From CATQHD01 sp965243165 (GTDB lineage: Bacteria > Actinomycetota > Acidimicrobiia > Spongiisociales > Spongiisociaceae), in assembly GCA_965243165.1 (NCBI GenBank), contig OZ251535.1:1116001-1180000 (forward strand): DNA of 64,000 bases. The letters are read 5' to 3'. Under the pieces are notes generated by a model, which searched no databases, was not told where the DNA came from, and saw nothing but the letters and a program-made list of their open reading frames with translations. Of the stretch, positions 18,800-26,712 are shown piece by piece (within the stretch, counting starts at the first letter, position 1; each line of letters starts with the position of its first letter). A program made the translations under genes and the position numbers.

Positions 18800-18830
18800 A
18801 TTTACCAGTCAGGTAAATCTAATCTACGAT
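18800..18830 (+). promoter_or_regulatory. Promoter with palindromic operator in front of the toxin-antitoxin pair
   Basis: A perfect inverted repeat ATTTACC-AGTCA-GGTAAAT (18800-18818) covers a TTTACC -35 element; TACGAT at 18825-18830 can serve as -10 after 18 bases. Transcription would begin at about the GTG at 18836, which makes the toxin mRNA nearly leaderless. The palindrome is the expected site for autorepression by the HTH partner protein. Confidence 0.55.
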
Positions 18831-18835
18831 ACACT

Positions 18836-19165
18836 GTGAGGATCTTGTTTCGGACGTACCGCATCGAGGCGCTGTGCAGCAACCCGAAGGCGCTGCGCAG
18901 GAAATACGGCCCCGAAGTCGCCCGGAAGGTCGAGGCCCGTCTTTCGGATCTCGAGGAGGCGGGCGCGCTCGAGGACATGAAGTTGATGCCCGGGCGTTGC
19001 CACGAGCTGACAGGCGACCGGAGCGGATACCTGGCGGTCGATCTCCACAAAGGCTTCCGTCTGGTCTTCAGCCCCTGCGGCGCCGGGCTGACGAAGAGCG
19101 GGGGAGGGCTCGACTGGCGGTCGGTGTCAGAGATAGTCGTTCACGAGATCGTGGACTACCACTAG
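18836..19165 (+). CDS. higB: HigB/RelE-superfamily toxin (plasmid maintenance system killer type)
   Basis: A 109-residue protein with the RelE/HigB fold pattern: RYGPEVARKVEARLSDLEEA (helices), MPGRCHELTGDRSGYLAVDL, FRLVFSP and a C-terminal IVVHEIVDYH. Members cleave mRNA at the ribosome. GTG is the only start that keeps the N-terminal strand (RILFRTYRIEAL). The toxin precedes its regulator, the order typical of higBA. It is followed after 21 bases by an Xre/ImmA protein rather than by a small HigA, which may mean that the partner acts as repressor and antitoxin. Confidence 0.8.
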   Translation: MRILFRTYRIEALCSNPKALRRKYGPEVARKVEARLSDLEEAGALEDMKLMPGRCHELTGDRSGYLAVDLHKGFRLVFSPCGAGLTKSGGGLDWRSVSEIVVHEIVDYH

Positions 19166-19186
19166 TCCGGTGAGAAAGGAACAGAT

Positions 19187-20272
19187 ATGACTGCTGGAGA
19201 TTTCGAGTTTTCACCCGGCTACGCGGTGCCTCCGGGGTGGACGCTGCGTGATCTGCTCGAGGAGCGGGGGATGAGCCAGGCGGAGCTGGCCCGGCGCACC
19301 GACCTGTCGACCAAGCACATCAACCGGCTCATCAACGGGCATGTGCCGCTCAGTACGGACACAGCCCTGCGGCTCGAGCGGGTGACGAACGTACCGGCCC
19401 GGTTTTGGTTGAACAGAGAAAGCACCTACCAGGAACGCCGCGCCCGCCTCGAGGAGGAGGCGGGTTTGGAAGAAGACCTGTGCCTGCTCGATGAATTGCC
19501 AATCGAGGCGATGGTCCAGCTCGGCATTCTGACCAAGCGGCTCAAGCCGAAGGAGCGTCTGCTCGAGGCGTTCAGGTTCCTGGGAGTGGCGAACAGGCGG
19601 GCCTGGCTCGACGAGATCAACGGTCTGCAAGCCTCGTTCAGGATGTCCGGCGCCTATCCGTCGAGCCGCGCCGCGGTCGCGGTCTGGCTGCGGATGGGAG
19701 AAATCGAAGCGGCCGCCGTCCGATGCGGGCCATGGAACCCGGCGGCCTTCCGAGATGTACTCGGGAAAGTTCGTTCCCTCACCCGGGAGCAAGATCCGCT
19801 TGTCTGGCAACCGGAACTGGAACGTTTGTGCGCCGCCGCCGGGGTGGCGGTGGTGGCGGTGCCGGAGGTGACAGGAGCTAGGGCCACCGGCGCCGCCCGC
19901 TGGCTGACCCCAGGCAAAGGCCTGATTCAGCTCAGCGCCAGAGGCTCATGGAGCGACATCTTCTGGTTCTCGTTCTTCCATGAGGCCAAGCACATCCTGG
20001 ACGAGACCAAGCGGTCGATCTTCTTGACCGGCAAGGGCAGGAGCTCGCCCGAGGAGCAGGAAGCCGATCGGTTCGCCCAAGACTTCCTAATTCCCCCCGC
20101 CCGGCTGACCGAGCTGGAGCAGATAAGGAGCCTGGACGAAGTGCAGCGGTTCGCCGAATCGACAGGCGTCCATCCTGGGATCGTGGTCGGGCGCCTCCAT
20201 CATGAGAAGCTCAAGAGTCATAACTGGGGCAACGGTTTGCGGCAACGCTTGAAGTTCGCAACGGCAACGTGA
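19187..20272 (+). CDS. Xre-family HTH protein with ImmA/IrrE metallopeptidase domain (HigA-like)
   Basis: Residues 18-75 are a HigA-type helix-turn-helix (SQAELARRTDLSTKHINRLI). Residues ~210-330 are an ImmA/IrrE (M78) peptidase-like domain with the zinc motif HEAKH at 265-269 and a downstream EEQEADRFAQDFLIP, which supplies the third ligand in this family. A GAAAGGA ribosome-binding sequence lies nine bases before the ATG. The domain order and the preceding HigB-type gene suggest a toxin neutraliser and autorepressor whose peptidase domain could respond to stress. Whether it is a true antitoxin is inference. Confidence 0.85.
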   Translation: MTAGDFEFSPGYAVPPGWTLRDLLEERGMSQAELARRTDLSTKHINRLINGHVPLSTDTALRLERVTNVPARFWLNRESTYQERRARLEEEAGLEEDLCLLDELPIEAMVQLGILTKRLKPKERLLEAFRFLGVANRRAWLDEINGLQASFRMSGAYPSSRAAVAVWLRMGEIEAAAVRCGPWNPAAFRDVLGKVRSLTREQDPLVWQPELERLCAAAGVAVVAVPEVTGARATGAARWLTPGKGLIQLSARGSWSDIFWFSFFHEAKHILDETKRSIFLTGKGRSSPEEQEADRFAQDFLIPPARLTELEQIRSLDEVQRFAESTGVHPGIVVGRLHHEKLKSHNWGNGLRQRLKFATAT

Positions 20273-20592
20273 GGATGTCATCTTCGGTGATGGTGTAGAG
20301 TTCGGCGCGGCCGGTGCAGTGGATGAGGTCGATGGTGTTGGGTCCGACTCTGGGTCCGCCCAAGATGTTCAGGGCGGCTCACCGGGGCCACCGACGGGAA
20401 AAAGGTTACTTACGAGCGGTTTCTACGAGATGCGAGCAAACCCTAGCCCGGGAGAGCTTTGGGAGTTTGGCGGTGCCCGCGCGCAGATCAAACCGCGCCC
20501 GCGCTGGGGGAGTTGTGGTAGAGTCTTCTCTGGTGAAATCGGGGAGCTTCATCGCTTTCGTTTTATTCTGGGCGAGAAGGGAGGTGAAACAT
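20273..20592. other. 320-base intergenic region without a supported gene
   Basis: Short open stretches exist on both strands but none has a ribosome-binding site, a family pattern or a convincing start. On the minus strand 20285-20370 reads as LIHCTGRAELYTIT, which might be a gene scar; I cannot support it. The last 30 bases contain the GGGAGGTG ribosome-binding sequence of the next gene. Confidence 0.4.
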
Positions 20593-20844
20593 ATGGCAGA
20601 ACGACAAGTCACCAAAACCGGCAAAGACCGGGATGGGGACATCATCAAGCTTTGCGGTGACTTTGGCGAGGTATACAAAGCGCAGGCGATTCGCGAGATC
20701 AAATTTAGGACGCACCGCTACTTCGTTGACGAAGGCTGGGGTCGCGTCTATGTCAAGGTGGTACCAATCCGGGGCGTTGAGCACCTGCGCACCGCCTTCG
20801 ATTCCACGATCCGTAACAATCTGGACAATCTTCCGGATTGCTGA
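20593..20844 (+). CDS. DUF3892 family small protein
   Basis: An 83-residue protein whose start (MAERQVTKTGKDRDGDIIKL), central RYFVDEGWGRVYVKVV and end (DSTIRNNLDNLPDC) match the short DUF3892 family, of unknown function and often found near mobile or defence genes. The GGGAGGTG ribosome-binding site lies six bases before the ATG. It stands alone, between the toxin-antitoxin pair and the gene remnants that follow. Confidence 0.7.
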   Translation: MAERQVTKTGKDRDGDIIKLCGDFGEVYKAQAIREIKFRTHRYFVDEGWGRVYVKVVPIRGVEHLRTAFDSTIRNNLDNLPDC

Positions 20845-20865
20845 GAAAACGAACGGGTAGGCACC

Positions 20866-20960
20866 GTCAAGGGTTGGTGCCACAGCGTTGCCGTTGGCCT
20901 CCAAGTCGTCGTGGAAGGCCAGTTCCCTCGCTCAATCCGGGCCCTCGGGGTGGCGGCCGC
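20866..20960 (-). pseudogene. Fragment of a second hsdR-like gene
   Basis: On the minus strand this segment reads ELAFHDDLEANGNAVA, which aligns with ELAFYDALETNDSAVA near the C-terminus of the intact HsdR encoded at 21549-24671. The preceding residues GLSE also match, after a small deletion. DNA similarity extends over about 80 bases. It is a scar of a lost or recombined type I restriction locus. Confidence 0.65.
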
Positions 20961-21004
20961 CTTGCTCCGACCCGCTCCGCCGTCCTCTGGGTCGGGGCGG
21001 ACCG

Positions 21005-21461
21005 TCAGCCGGTATCGTCGGCTTGGACGGTGCCCGCCCCGGCCATCATCGGGTTGATGTGTGTGGAGATGTGATCTGTCGGCGGAGACTCCGGGGCGGC
21101 GGTGGGTTGTTGAAGGAGAACAGCGGCGGGAATACCAAGATGCTCGTGAAGAGCCCGCGCCGTTGACATGGTGATGGCGCGCTTGCCGGACAGTACATCT
21201 GAAACCTCGGAAGGGCCCACTATGAGCGGAACGAGGTCTTCCTGAGTCAGCCCCGGCCTAGTCTAGGCGAAACTCGATGGCGGCAACCGCGCTGGGATAA
21301 TCCACTGGATGGCGCTTTGATTCATAGTGTTCAACGAGGTCGACCAAGACGTCAAGCTCATCACTCTCAGGGGTGTTCTCTTCGGCGTCGAATATCTCGT
21401 TGATTCTTGCGAGGGCGCGATCGAGATCCTTATCGGTACGGATAGGTTTGACGGCGGCCAT
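21005..21461 (-). pseudogene. HigA-type antitoxin with a single-base frameshift
   Basis: The N-terminal half (MAAVKPIRTDKDLDRALARI... ending AIEFRLD) and the C-terminal helix-turn-helix half (GLTQEDLVPLIVGPSEVSD... ALHEHLGIPAAVLL) together form one HigA antitoxin. They lie in different frames, joined at about 21262. Removing one T of the coding sequence GACTAGGCC restores a continuous reading through RLDRPGLTQEDL. It is therefore a broken gene, or a sequencing error. A HigB remnant precedes it. Confidence 0.75.
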
Positions 21462-21546
21462 CCTGCACCTCCTCCGCGCTTAGTCGGTCGTATTCTGCAT
21501 GTGCACCGATCATCCTTATGTACGCTATTCTCCTTTGATATTCCAC
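21430..21546 (-). pseudogene. C-terminal remnant of a HigB toxin
   Basis: Upstream of the broken antitoxin and overlapping its start, the minus strand encodes YIRMIGAHAEYDRLSAEEV, the typical C-terminus of HigB mRNA interferases (xFxxHAEYD). The N-terminal two thirds are missing; the sequence is cut off at the 3' end of hsdR (stop at 21549). The toxin appears to have been deleted when the restriction operon was inserted or rearranged. Confidence 0.7.
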
Positions 21547-21548
21547 GG

Positions 21549-24500
21549 CTAGACCGTGCCTGTGACATCGGCGGAGGTCAAGGCCTCGGCCTGCTTGATG
21601 ACCGTCTCGGTAGCTTTCTCCTGCTTGTCGGGCGGGTATCCGTGTTTGCGGAGGAGCCGCTTGACCGCGATGCGGAGCTGGGCCCGCACGTCCTCCCGCC
21701 GGGTCCAGTCGATTGCGGCGTTGGAGCGTACCGTCTCCACCAGCTCGCGGGCGATCATGCTCAGGACTTCGTCGCCCATCACCGCCACCGCGCTGTCGTT
21801 GGTCTCCAAGGCGTCGTAGAAGGCCAGCTCCTCCTCGCTGAGGCCGAGTTGCTCACCCCGGGCGTCGGCCGCCCGCATGTCACGGGCCAGTTCGATCAGC
21901 TCCTCTATCACCTGGGCCGCCTCCACTGCCCGGTTTCGGTAGCGGCGGAGGGCCCGTTCCAGCAGGTCGGAGAACAGCTCGCCTTGCACCACGTTCCGCC
22001 GCCTGCGGCGCTTCACCTCTTCTCGGAGCAGCCGTTGCAGAAGCTCCACGGCCAGGTTGCGGCGGGGCATCGCCTTCACCTCGGCCAAGAACTCGTCGGA
22101 GAGGACGGAGATGTCGGGCCTGTCCAGCCCGGCGGCGGCGAATATGTCCATCACGCCTTCGGCGATCACCGCCCGGGAGAGGATCTGGCGCACCGCATGG
22201 TCCAGCGTCTCCCCGGGCGCCCCGCCGCCCGGCGTCCGTTTGACCAGGGCCGCCCGCACCGCCTGGAAGAAAGCCGCGTCGTCCCTGATCTCTTTGGTGA
22301 AGGGGTGGGGAACAGCCAAGGCGAACGCCTGGGACAGCCGCCGCACCTCCCGCAGGCAGCGTTCCTTGCCGTCCGGCAGGGCCAAGACGTGCTCCAAGGC
22401 GGCGGGCAGCAGCTCCAGCCGTTCCGCCCCGGACCCGGCCGTCCACGCCGACCAGCCGAACCCATGGAACAACCCCAGGCAGACCTCGTATTTTTCCCGC
22501 AGCGCCGCCGCCGCCTGTTCCTGGTCCAGCACCGTGCCCCGCCCGCCGCCGGCGGTGTATACGGCCAAGGCCCGTTTCAGCTCGTGGGCCACGCCCAGGT
22601 AGTCCACCACCAGCCCGCCCGGTTTGTCCTTGAACACCCGGTTGACCCTGGTGATGGCCTGCATCAGCCCGTGCCCCCGCATCCGCTTGTCCAGGTACAT
22701 GGTGTGCAGGCTGGGGGCGTCGAACCCGGTCAGCCACATGTCCCGCACCAGCACCATCCTGAGCGGGTCGTCCGGGTCGCGGAACCGGTCGCCCAATGTC
22801 TTGCGCCGGCCCTTGCTGCGGATGTGCGGCTGCCATTCGGGCGGGTCGGAGGCCGAGCCGGTCATCACGATCTTGATCTCGCCCTTGTAGTCGTCCGGGT
22901 CCTCCCATTCAGGCCGCAGGCGCGTCAGCTCCCGGTAGAGGTCCACGCAGATGCGCCGGCTCATGCAGACCACCAGCGCCTTGCCGTCCATGACCTCCAG
23001 CCGCTCCTCGAAGTGGGCGACGATGTCCTCGGCCACCTGCCGCAGCCGGTCCTCGGCGCCGACCAGGGCCTCCTCTTGCGACCATTTGCGGCTGAGGCTG
23101 TCCCGGCGCGCCGCCTCCTCGCCCTCGGTCACCTCCTCGAAGTCCTCGTCTATCTCCGCCCGGCTGCCGTCGTCGAGGGACAGCTGGACCAGGCGGCTCT
23201 CGTAGTAGACGGGGACGGTGGCCTCGTCCTCCACCGAGCGCTTGATGTCGTAGATGCTGATGTATTCGCCGAACACGGCCCGGGTGTTGGCGTCCTGCTG
23301 CTCGATGGGGGTGGCGGTGAACCCAACGAAGGAGGCGTGCGGCAGGGCGTCCCGCATGTGGCGGGCGAACCCGTCGATGAAGTCGTACTGGCTGCGGTGG
23401 GCCTCGTCGGCGATGACCACGATATTGCACCGCTCGGACAGGACGGGGTGGGCCTCCCCTTCCTCCTCGGGGAAGAACTTCTGGATGGTGGTGAACACCA
23501 CCCCTCCCGACTCCACCGAAAGCCGCTTCCGCAGGTCGGCCCGGCTCTCGGCCTGGGCGGGCGGCTGGCGCAGCAGCTCCCGGCAGCGGGAGAAGGTGTC
23601 GAACAGCTGGTCGTCGAGGTCGTTGCGGTCGGTGAGCACCACGATGGTCGGGTTCTCCATGGCCGGCTCGCGGATGATCCGCCCGGCGTAGAAAACCATG
23701 GTCAGGCTCTTGCCCGCTCCCTGGGTGTGCCAGACCACCCCGATCCGCCCGTCGCCCGGACGACCTCCCTGTTTGTGTTGCGGGCCGGGGCCGTCGGCGC
23801 TCCGCCTCCCGGCGGCCCTCAGGGTTTCACCTACGGCCGCCCGCACCGCGTGGAACTGGTGGTAGCCGGCCATCTTCTTGGCGGGGCGTTCCCCTTCGTG
23901 ACCCTCGAAGACGATGAAGTCGCGTATCAGCGACAGGAAGCGCCGGGGTTCGAGCACCCCTTCGAACAGCGTCTGCATCTCGAACCGGGCCGCTTCGTCT
24001 TCGTCCTCGGCGAAGGTGCGCCACGGCTTGAACCATTCCCGCCCGGCGGTGAGCGTCCCCACCCGGGCCTCGAGGCCGTCGGACACGATCATCAGCTCAT
24101 TCATGGAGAACAGGGAGGGCAGCTCCGACTTGTAGGTCTGGAACTGCTGCCAGGCGGTCCAGATGGTGGCGTCCTCGTCCAGCGGGTTCTTGAACTCCAT
24201 GACGGCCAGCGGCAGGCCGTTGACGAACAGGACGATGTCCGCCCGCCGCTCATGGTCGCCTTCCCTCACCGTGAACTCGTCGAGGGCCAGCCAGTCGTTG
24301 TTGCCGGGCTCGTCGAAGTCGATCACCCAGGCCCGCGCCCCCCGGATGCGGTTGTCCTCGGTGCGGTAATCGACCGTAACCCCCTCCACCAGCATCCGGT
24401 GAAAGTTGCGGTTGCGTATCTCCGGCAGAGCGCCCTCGGGCCGGGTCAGCCTGCGGAGAGCGTCCTCCCGCGCATAGGCGGGCAGGCCCGGATTGAGCCG

Positions 24501-24671
24501 GTCGACCGCCGCCCGCAGCCGCCCCTCCAGCACCACTTGGTCGTAAGCGTCCCGCTCGGAGTAGCAGCTACCCGGCCCGGACAGATCATCCCCGGTCCGC
24601 CACCCCAGCTCCTCCAACAGCTCGAGGGCGCGGCCTTGGACGACCGATTCATCTATTCCCGCCGCTGACAT
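21549..24671 (-). CDS. hsdR: Type I restriction enzyme, R (endonuclease/translocase) subunit
   Basis: A 1040-residue motor and nuclease subunit. Near residues 143-165 is the PD-(D/E)xK nuclease core (RRADIVLFVNGLPLAVMEFK). The SF2 helicase domains follow, with Walker A HTQGAGKSL near residue 310, the DEAH box IADEAHRSQYDF near 415 and motif III FTATP near 455. The C-terminal helical domain binds the methylase. It uses ATP to pull DNA past the enzyme bound at an unmethylated site and cuts where translocation stalls. It is the last gene of a minus-strand operon with hsdM and hsdS and starts 46 bases after the DUF1828 gene. Confidence 0.96.
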   Translation of the reverse strand: MSAAGIDESVVQGRALELLEELGWRTGDDLSGPGSCYSERDAYDQVVLEGRLRAAVDRLNPGLPAYAREDALRRLTRPEGALPEIRNRNFHRMLVEGVTVDYRTEDNRIRGARAWVIDFDEPGNNDWLALDEFTVREGDHERRADIVLFVNGLPLAVMEFKNPLDEDATIWTAWQQFQTYKSELPSLFSMNELMIVSDGLEARVGTLTAGREWFKPWRTFAEDEDEAARFEMQTLFEGVLEPRRFLSLIRDFIVFEGHEGERPAKKMAGYHQFHAVRAAVGETLRAAGRRSADGPGPQHKQGGRPGDGRIGVVWHTQGAGKSLTMVFYAGRIIREPAMENPTIVVLTDRNDLDDQLFDTFSRCRELLRQPPAQAESRADLRKRLSVESGGVVFTTIQKFFPEEEGEAHPVLSERCNIVVIADEAHRSQYDFIDGFARHMRDALPHASFVGFTATPIEQQDANTRAVFGEYISIYDIKRSVEDEATVPVYYESRLVQLSLDDGSRAEIDEDFEEVTEGEEAARRDSLSRKWSQEEALVGAEDRLRQVAEDIVAHFEERLEVMDGKALVVCMSRRICVDLYRELTRLRPEWEDPDDYKGEIKIVMTGSASDPPEWQPHIRSKGRRKTLGDRFRDPDDPLRMVLVRDMWLTGFDAPSLHTMYLDKRMRGHGLMQAITRVNRVFKDKPGGLVVDYLGVAHELKRALAVYTAGGGRGTVLDQEQAAAALREKYEVCLGLFHGFGWSAWTAGSGAERLELLPAALEHVLALPDGKERCLREVRRLSQAFALAVPHPFTKEIRDDAAFFQAVRAALVKRTPGGGAPGETLDHAVRQILSRAVIAEGVMDIFAAAGLDRPDISVLSDEFLAEVKAMPRRNLAVELLQRLLREEVKRRRRRNVVQGELFSDLLERALRRYRNRAVEAAQVIEELIELARDMRAADARGEQLGLSEEELAFYDALETNDSAVAVMGDEVLSMIARELVETVRSNAAIDWTRREDVRAQLRIAVKRLLRKHGYPPDKQEKATETVIKQAEALTSADVTGTV

Positions 24672-24716
24672 ACGGCTTGGCAGGGTATCAAGTCCGCCGG
24701 GCAGGACAGTCAGCGC

Positions 24717-25498
24717 CTATCCAGCGGTCAGCGCCCGCTCGAAGTCATCGGGGCGCGACCACATCGCCGGGCGGGAAACGTCCTGCAGTTTCTCGATGTC
24801 CCTTCCCGCCACACATCTGCGGTGTCGTCGAACAGAGAGATGATCGGTTCTCTCCCAGATTCACCGGGCAGATCCCGCAGATCGGAGCAAGCCGAGTAAG
24901 TCTTCTTGCAGGCCAGCCCGGCGGCGGCCCGCGAGCGGCTGCTCAGGACGAATACCAGCGAGGCGCGCCCTTCTGCGGCCACCTCAAAGTCGACCGTCCA
25001 GCGGCTGGACCTTCCGGTGCGGGTCACGCCTTTGGCGAAGGTGAAGGAATGCTCGCCGAGCCAGTTCGCCACCTCGTCAGCCACCCCTTCCACCGGGCGC
25101 ACCCGCAGGGTGAACCATATGTCGGCCACGCGCGCCGCCGCCTGCGCCACCCGATGGACCGCGTCGGCCAGCTCTTTGTCATCCGCGCAGAAAGTTTGGA
25201 TCGCGCCGTTCTCCACCTCCACCCCGAGGGTCTGGCACATGTAGTCGACCATCCACTGCCTGATGGGGGAGAGCCGGATCTCGGTGTATTGCATTCCCAG
25301 CCATTCCAGAGCATCGCCAAAGTCGGTTATAACCTGCTGATCTCCGTTCTGGTGCGTATACACATCGACTACGCCGCCGTCCGGATACAGCAGGGGAGTC
25401 GACACCCTGACCACGCCCGGCCCGGACATGGGCGAGCACACGAACAGCCCAGGCAGACCGTCGCGTAGGGCATCACTGATCTGATCGTGGGTCATCAT
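24717..25498 (-). CDS. DUF1828-domain protein, probably frameshifted near its C-terminus
   Basis: The N-terminal half matches the DUF1828 pattern (GLFVCSPMSGPGVVRVSTPL, then VITDFGDALEWLG). These proteins occur with mobile and defence genes; their function is unknown. In the original frame the protein stops at 24728 after an unlikely basic tail. From about 24815 another frame reads GRDIEKLQDVSRPAMW and SRPDDFERALTAG up to a stop at 24717, which looks like the natural end. One or two bases have probably been lost or gained near the codons for ADVW. The start chosen is the ATG at 25498 (a second ATG follows directly) after GGGAGG; it overlaps the 3' end of hsdS. Confidence 0.65.
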
Positions 25499-26711
25499 CC
25501 TCCCAATCTGCGTTGACCCGAATCTCACCCGAAAGCAACTTTGGTAACAGTATATCGCGAAGTTCGGATACCGCAGAGTTCTCTTGTCTGTTGATTAGCG
25601 TACGAGCCAGTAAACGTTGTGATATTTTGTTGAAATAGTGGATAATTGAGTCAGTAGGGACAAGAATATCAAGAGACATAACATCGGGTACTCGGGCTCG
25701 TTGGTGGCTTCTTGAAGTTCCTGTCACTAGGGATTGTATTTGTTGTCTGAAATTGGTAGAGCGCGCTAAACTATAAATGTAGGCAACCGAAAATGGCGGC
25801 TTAGGTTTTAGAACTAAAAACTCTGTGGAGCAAATTGCTCTTTCGCCGGGCTTCACGTCAACTAGCCAAACTCTATCAATGTCAGGATTTAGTCTTGATA
25901 TTAAAATAACTCCCGGTGGTACAATGTTTTTAGTACTTTTTATATTATAACCAGGCTCAATTTGAGGTAAATTAGTTTTATCATATGCAGGTATACTATA
26001 ATGGTAAAATAGTACATTGGGGGATTCTAAAGGGTTCTCCTTTTCCTTTATGTTTGTTGTGGTATATTCAAGTGGCTTTATCTGCCAACCTTTGGGTATT
26101 TCCCCTAGTTCGGACGGTACAAAGCGGTCGGGGAAGAGGTCATATAGTTCGGCAGGCAGGCCGGGAAGCGATTGACCTGGTTGCCACCGACCGTCCATCT
26201 TGGCCCGAACCGGATCAAAATCAACAAACCAAGACTTGAACAAAGCTCGCGCCATCTCCTCCAAATTCTCATTCATCCGCCGATTCAACTCAATCTTGTC
26301 ATCCAAATTCCCAAGACAGCTGGAAATAAAGCGCTGGTCACCCTCGGATGGTACCTTTATTGTTATCGCATGGGCTTCTTTGCGATTCAATCCTGGTACT
26401 GCACTATCAGAGTTCATCAAGCTTAAACCAAGTGATTTTAGTAAATAGTATTTGAATCTTAATCTAGGGATATTTTGATCTGTAATGTAGAAAGTTGTAT
26501 CAATAGGCCAGCATGGGACAGGCGAATAATGAACTGCTCCTACCGTTCCTTTTCGTCCTATTATTATTGTAGGCCCGTTTGTAAGAGGTTTGTCATGATA
26601 TCCGATGATGCCATTGGAGCCGAATACCGGTACTCCACCGGTTTCATTTCTGACCTTTTTCAATAAGCTCTTTCCATATGTGAATGGAGCAAAGGTTCCT
26701 ACATTAAGCAT
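25473..26711 (-). CDS. hsdS: Type I restriction enzyme, S (specificity) subunit
   Basis: A 412-residue protein with two target-recognition domains, each followed by a conserved spacer helix. The first domain has YGKSL, FGSNGIIGYHD and IIIGRKGTVGAVHYS; the first spacer is NRRMNENLEEMARALFKSWFVDFDPV; the second ends with ISQRLLARTLINRQENSAVSELRDILLPKLLSGEI. It fixes the two-part DNA target of the enzyme. Both recognition domains are clearly AT-rich compared with the rest of the window, a sign of transfer or domain exchange. It starts one base after hsdM ends. The N-terminus is slightly short compared with most HsdS. Confidence 0.94.
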   Translation of the reverse strand: MLNVGTFAPFTYGKSLLKKVRNETGGVPVFGSNGIIGYHDKPLTNGPTIIIGRKGTVGAVHYSPVPCWPIDTTFYITDQNIPRLRFKYYLLKSLGLSLMNSDSAVPGLNRKEAHAITIKVPSEGDQRFISSCLGNLDDKIELNRRMNENLEEMARALFKSWFVDFDPVRAKMDGRWQPGQSLPGLPAELYDLFPDRFVPSELGEIPKGWQIKPLEYTTTNIKEKENPLESPNVLFYHYSIPAYDKTNLPQIEPGYNIKSTKNIVPPGVILISRLNPDIDRVWLVDVKPGERAICSTEFLVLKPKPPFSVAYIYSLARSTNFRQQIQSLVTGTSRSHQRARVPDVMSLDILVPTDSIIHYFNKISQRLLARTLINRQENSAVSELRDILLPKLLSGEIRVNADWEDDDPRSDQ

Positions 26712-26712
26712 T

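Noticed and set aside
20285..20370. Minus-strand reading LIHCTGRAELYTIT as a possible protein fragment
   Set aside because: Only about 25 sensible residues, no start, no recognisable family; could be chance.
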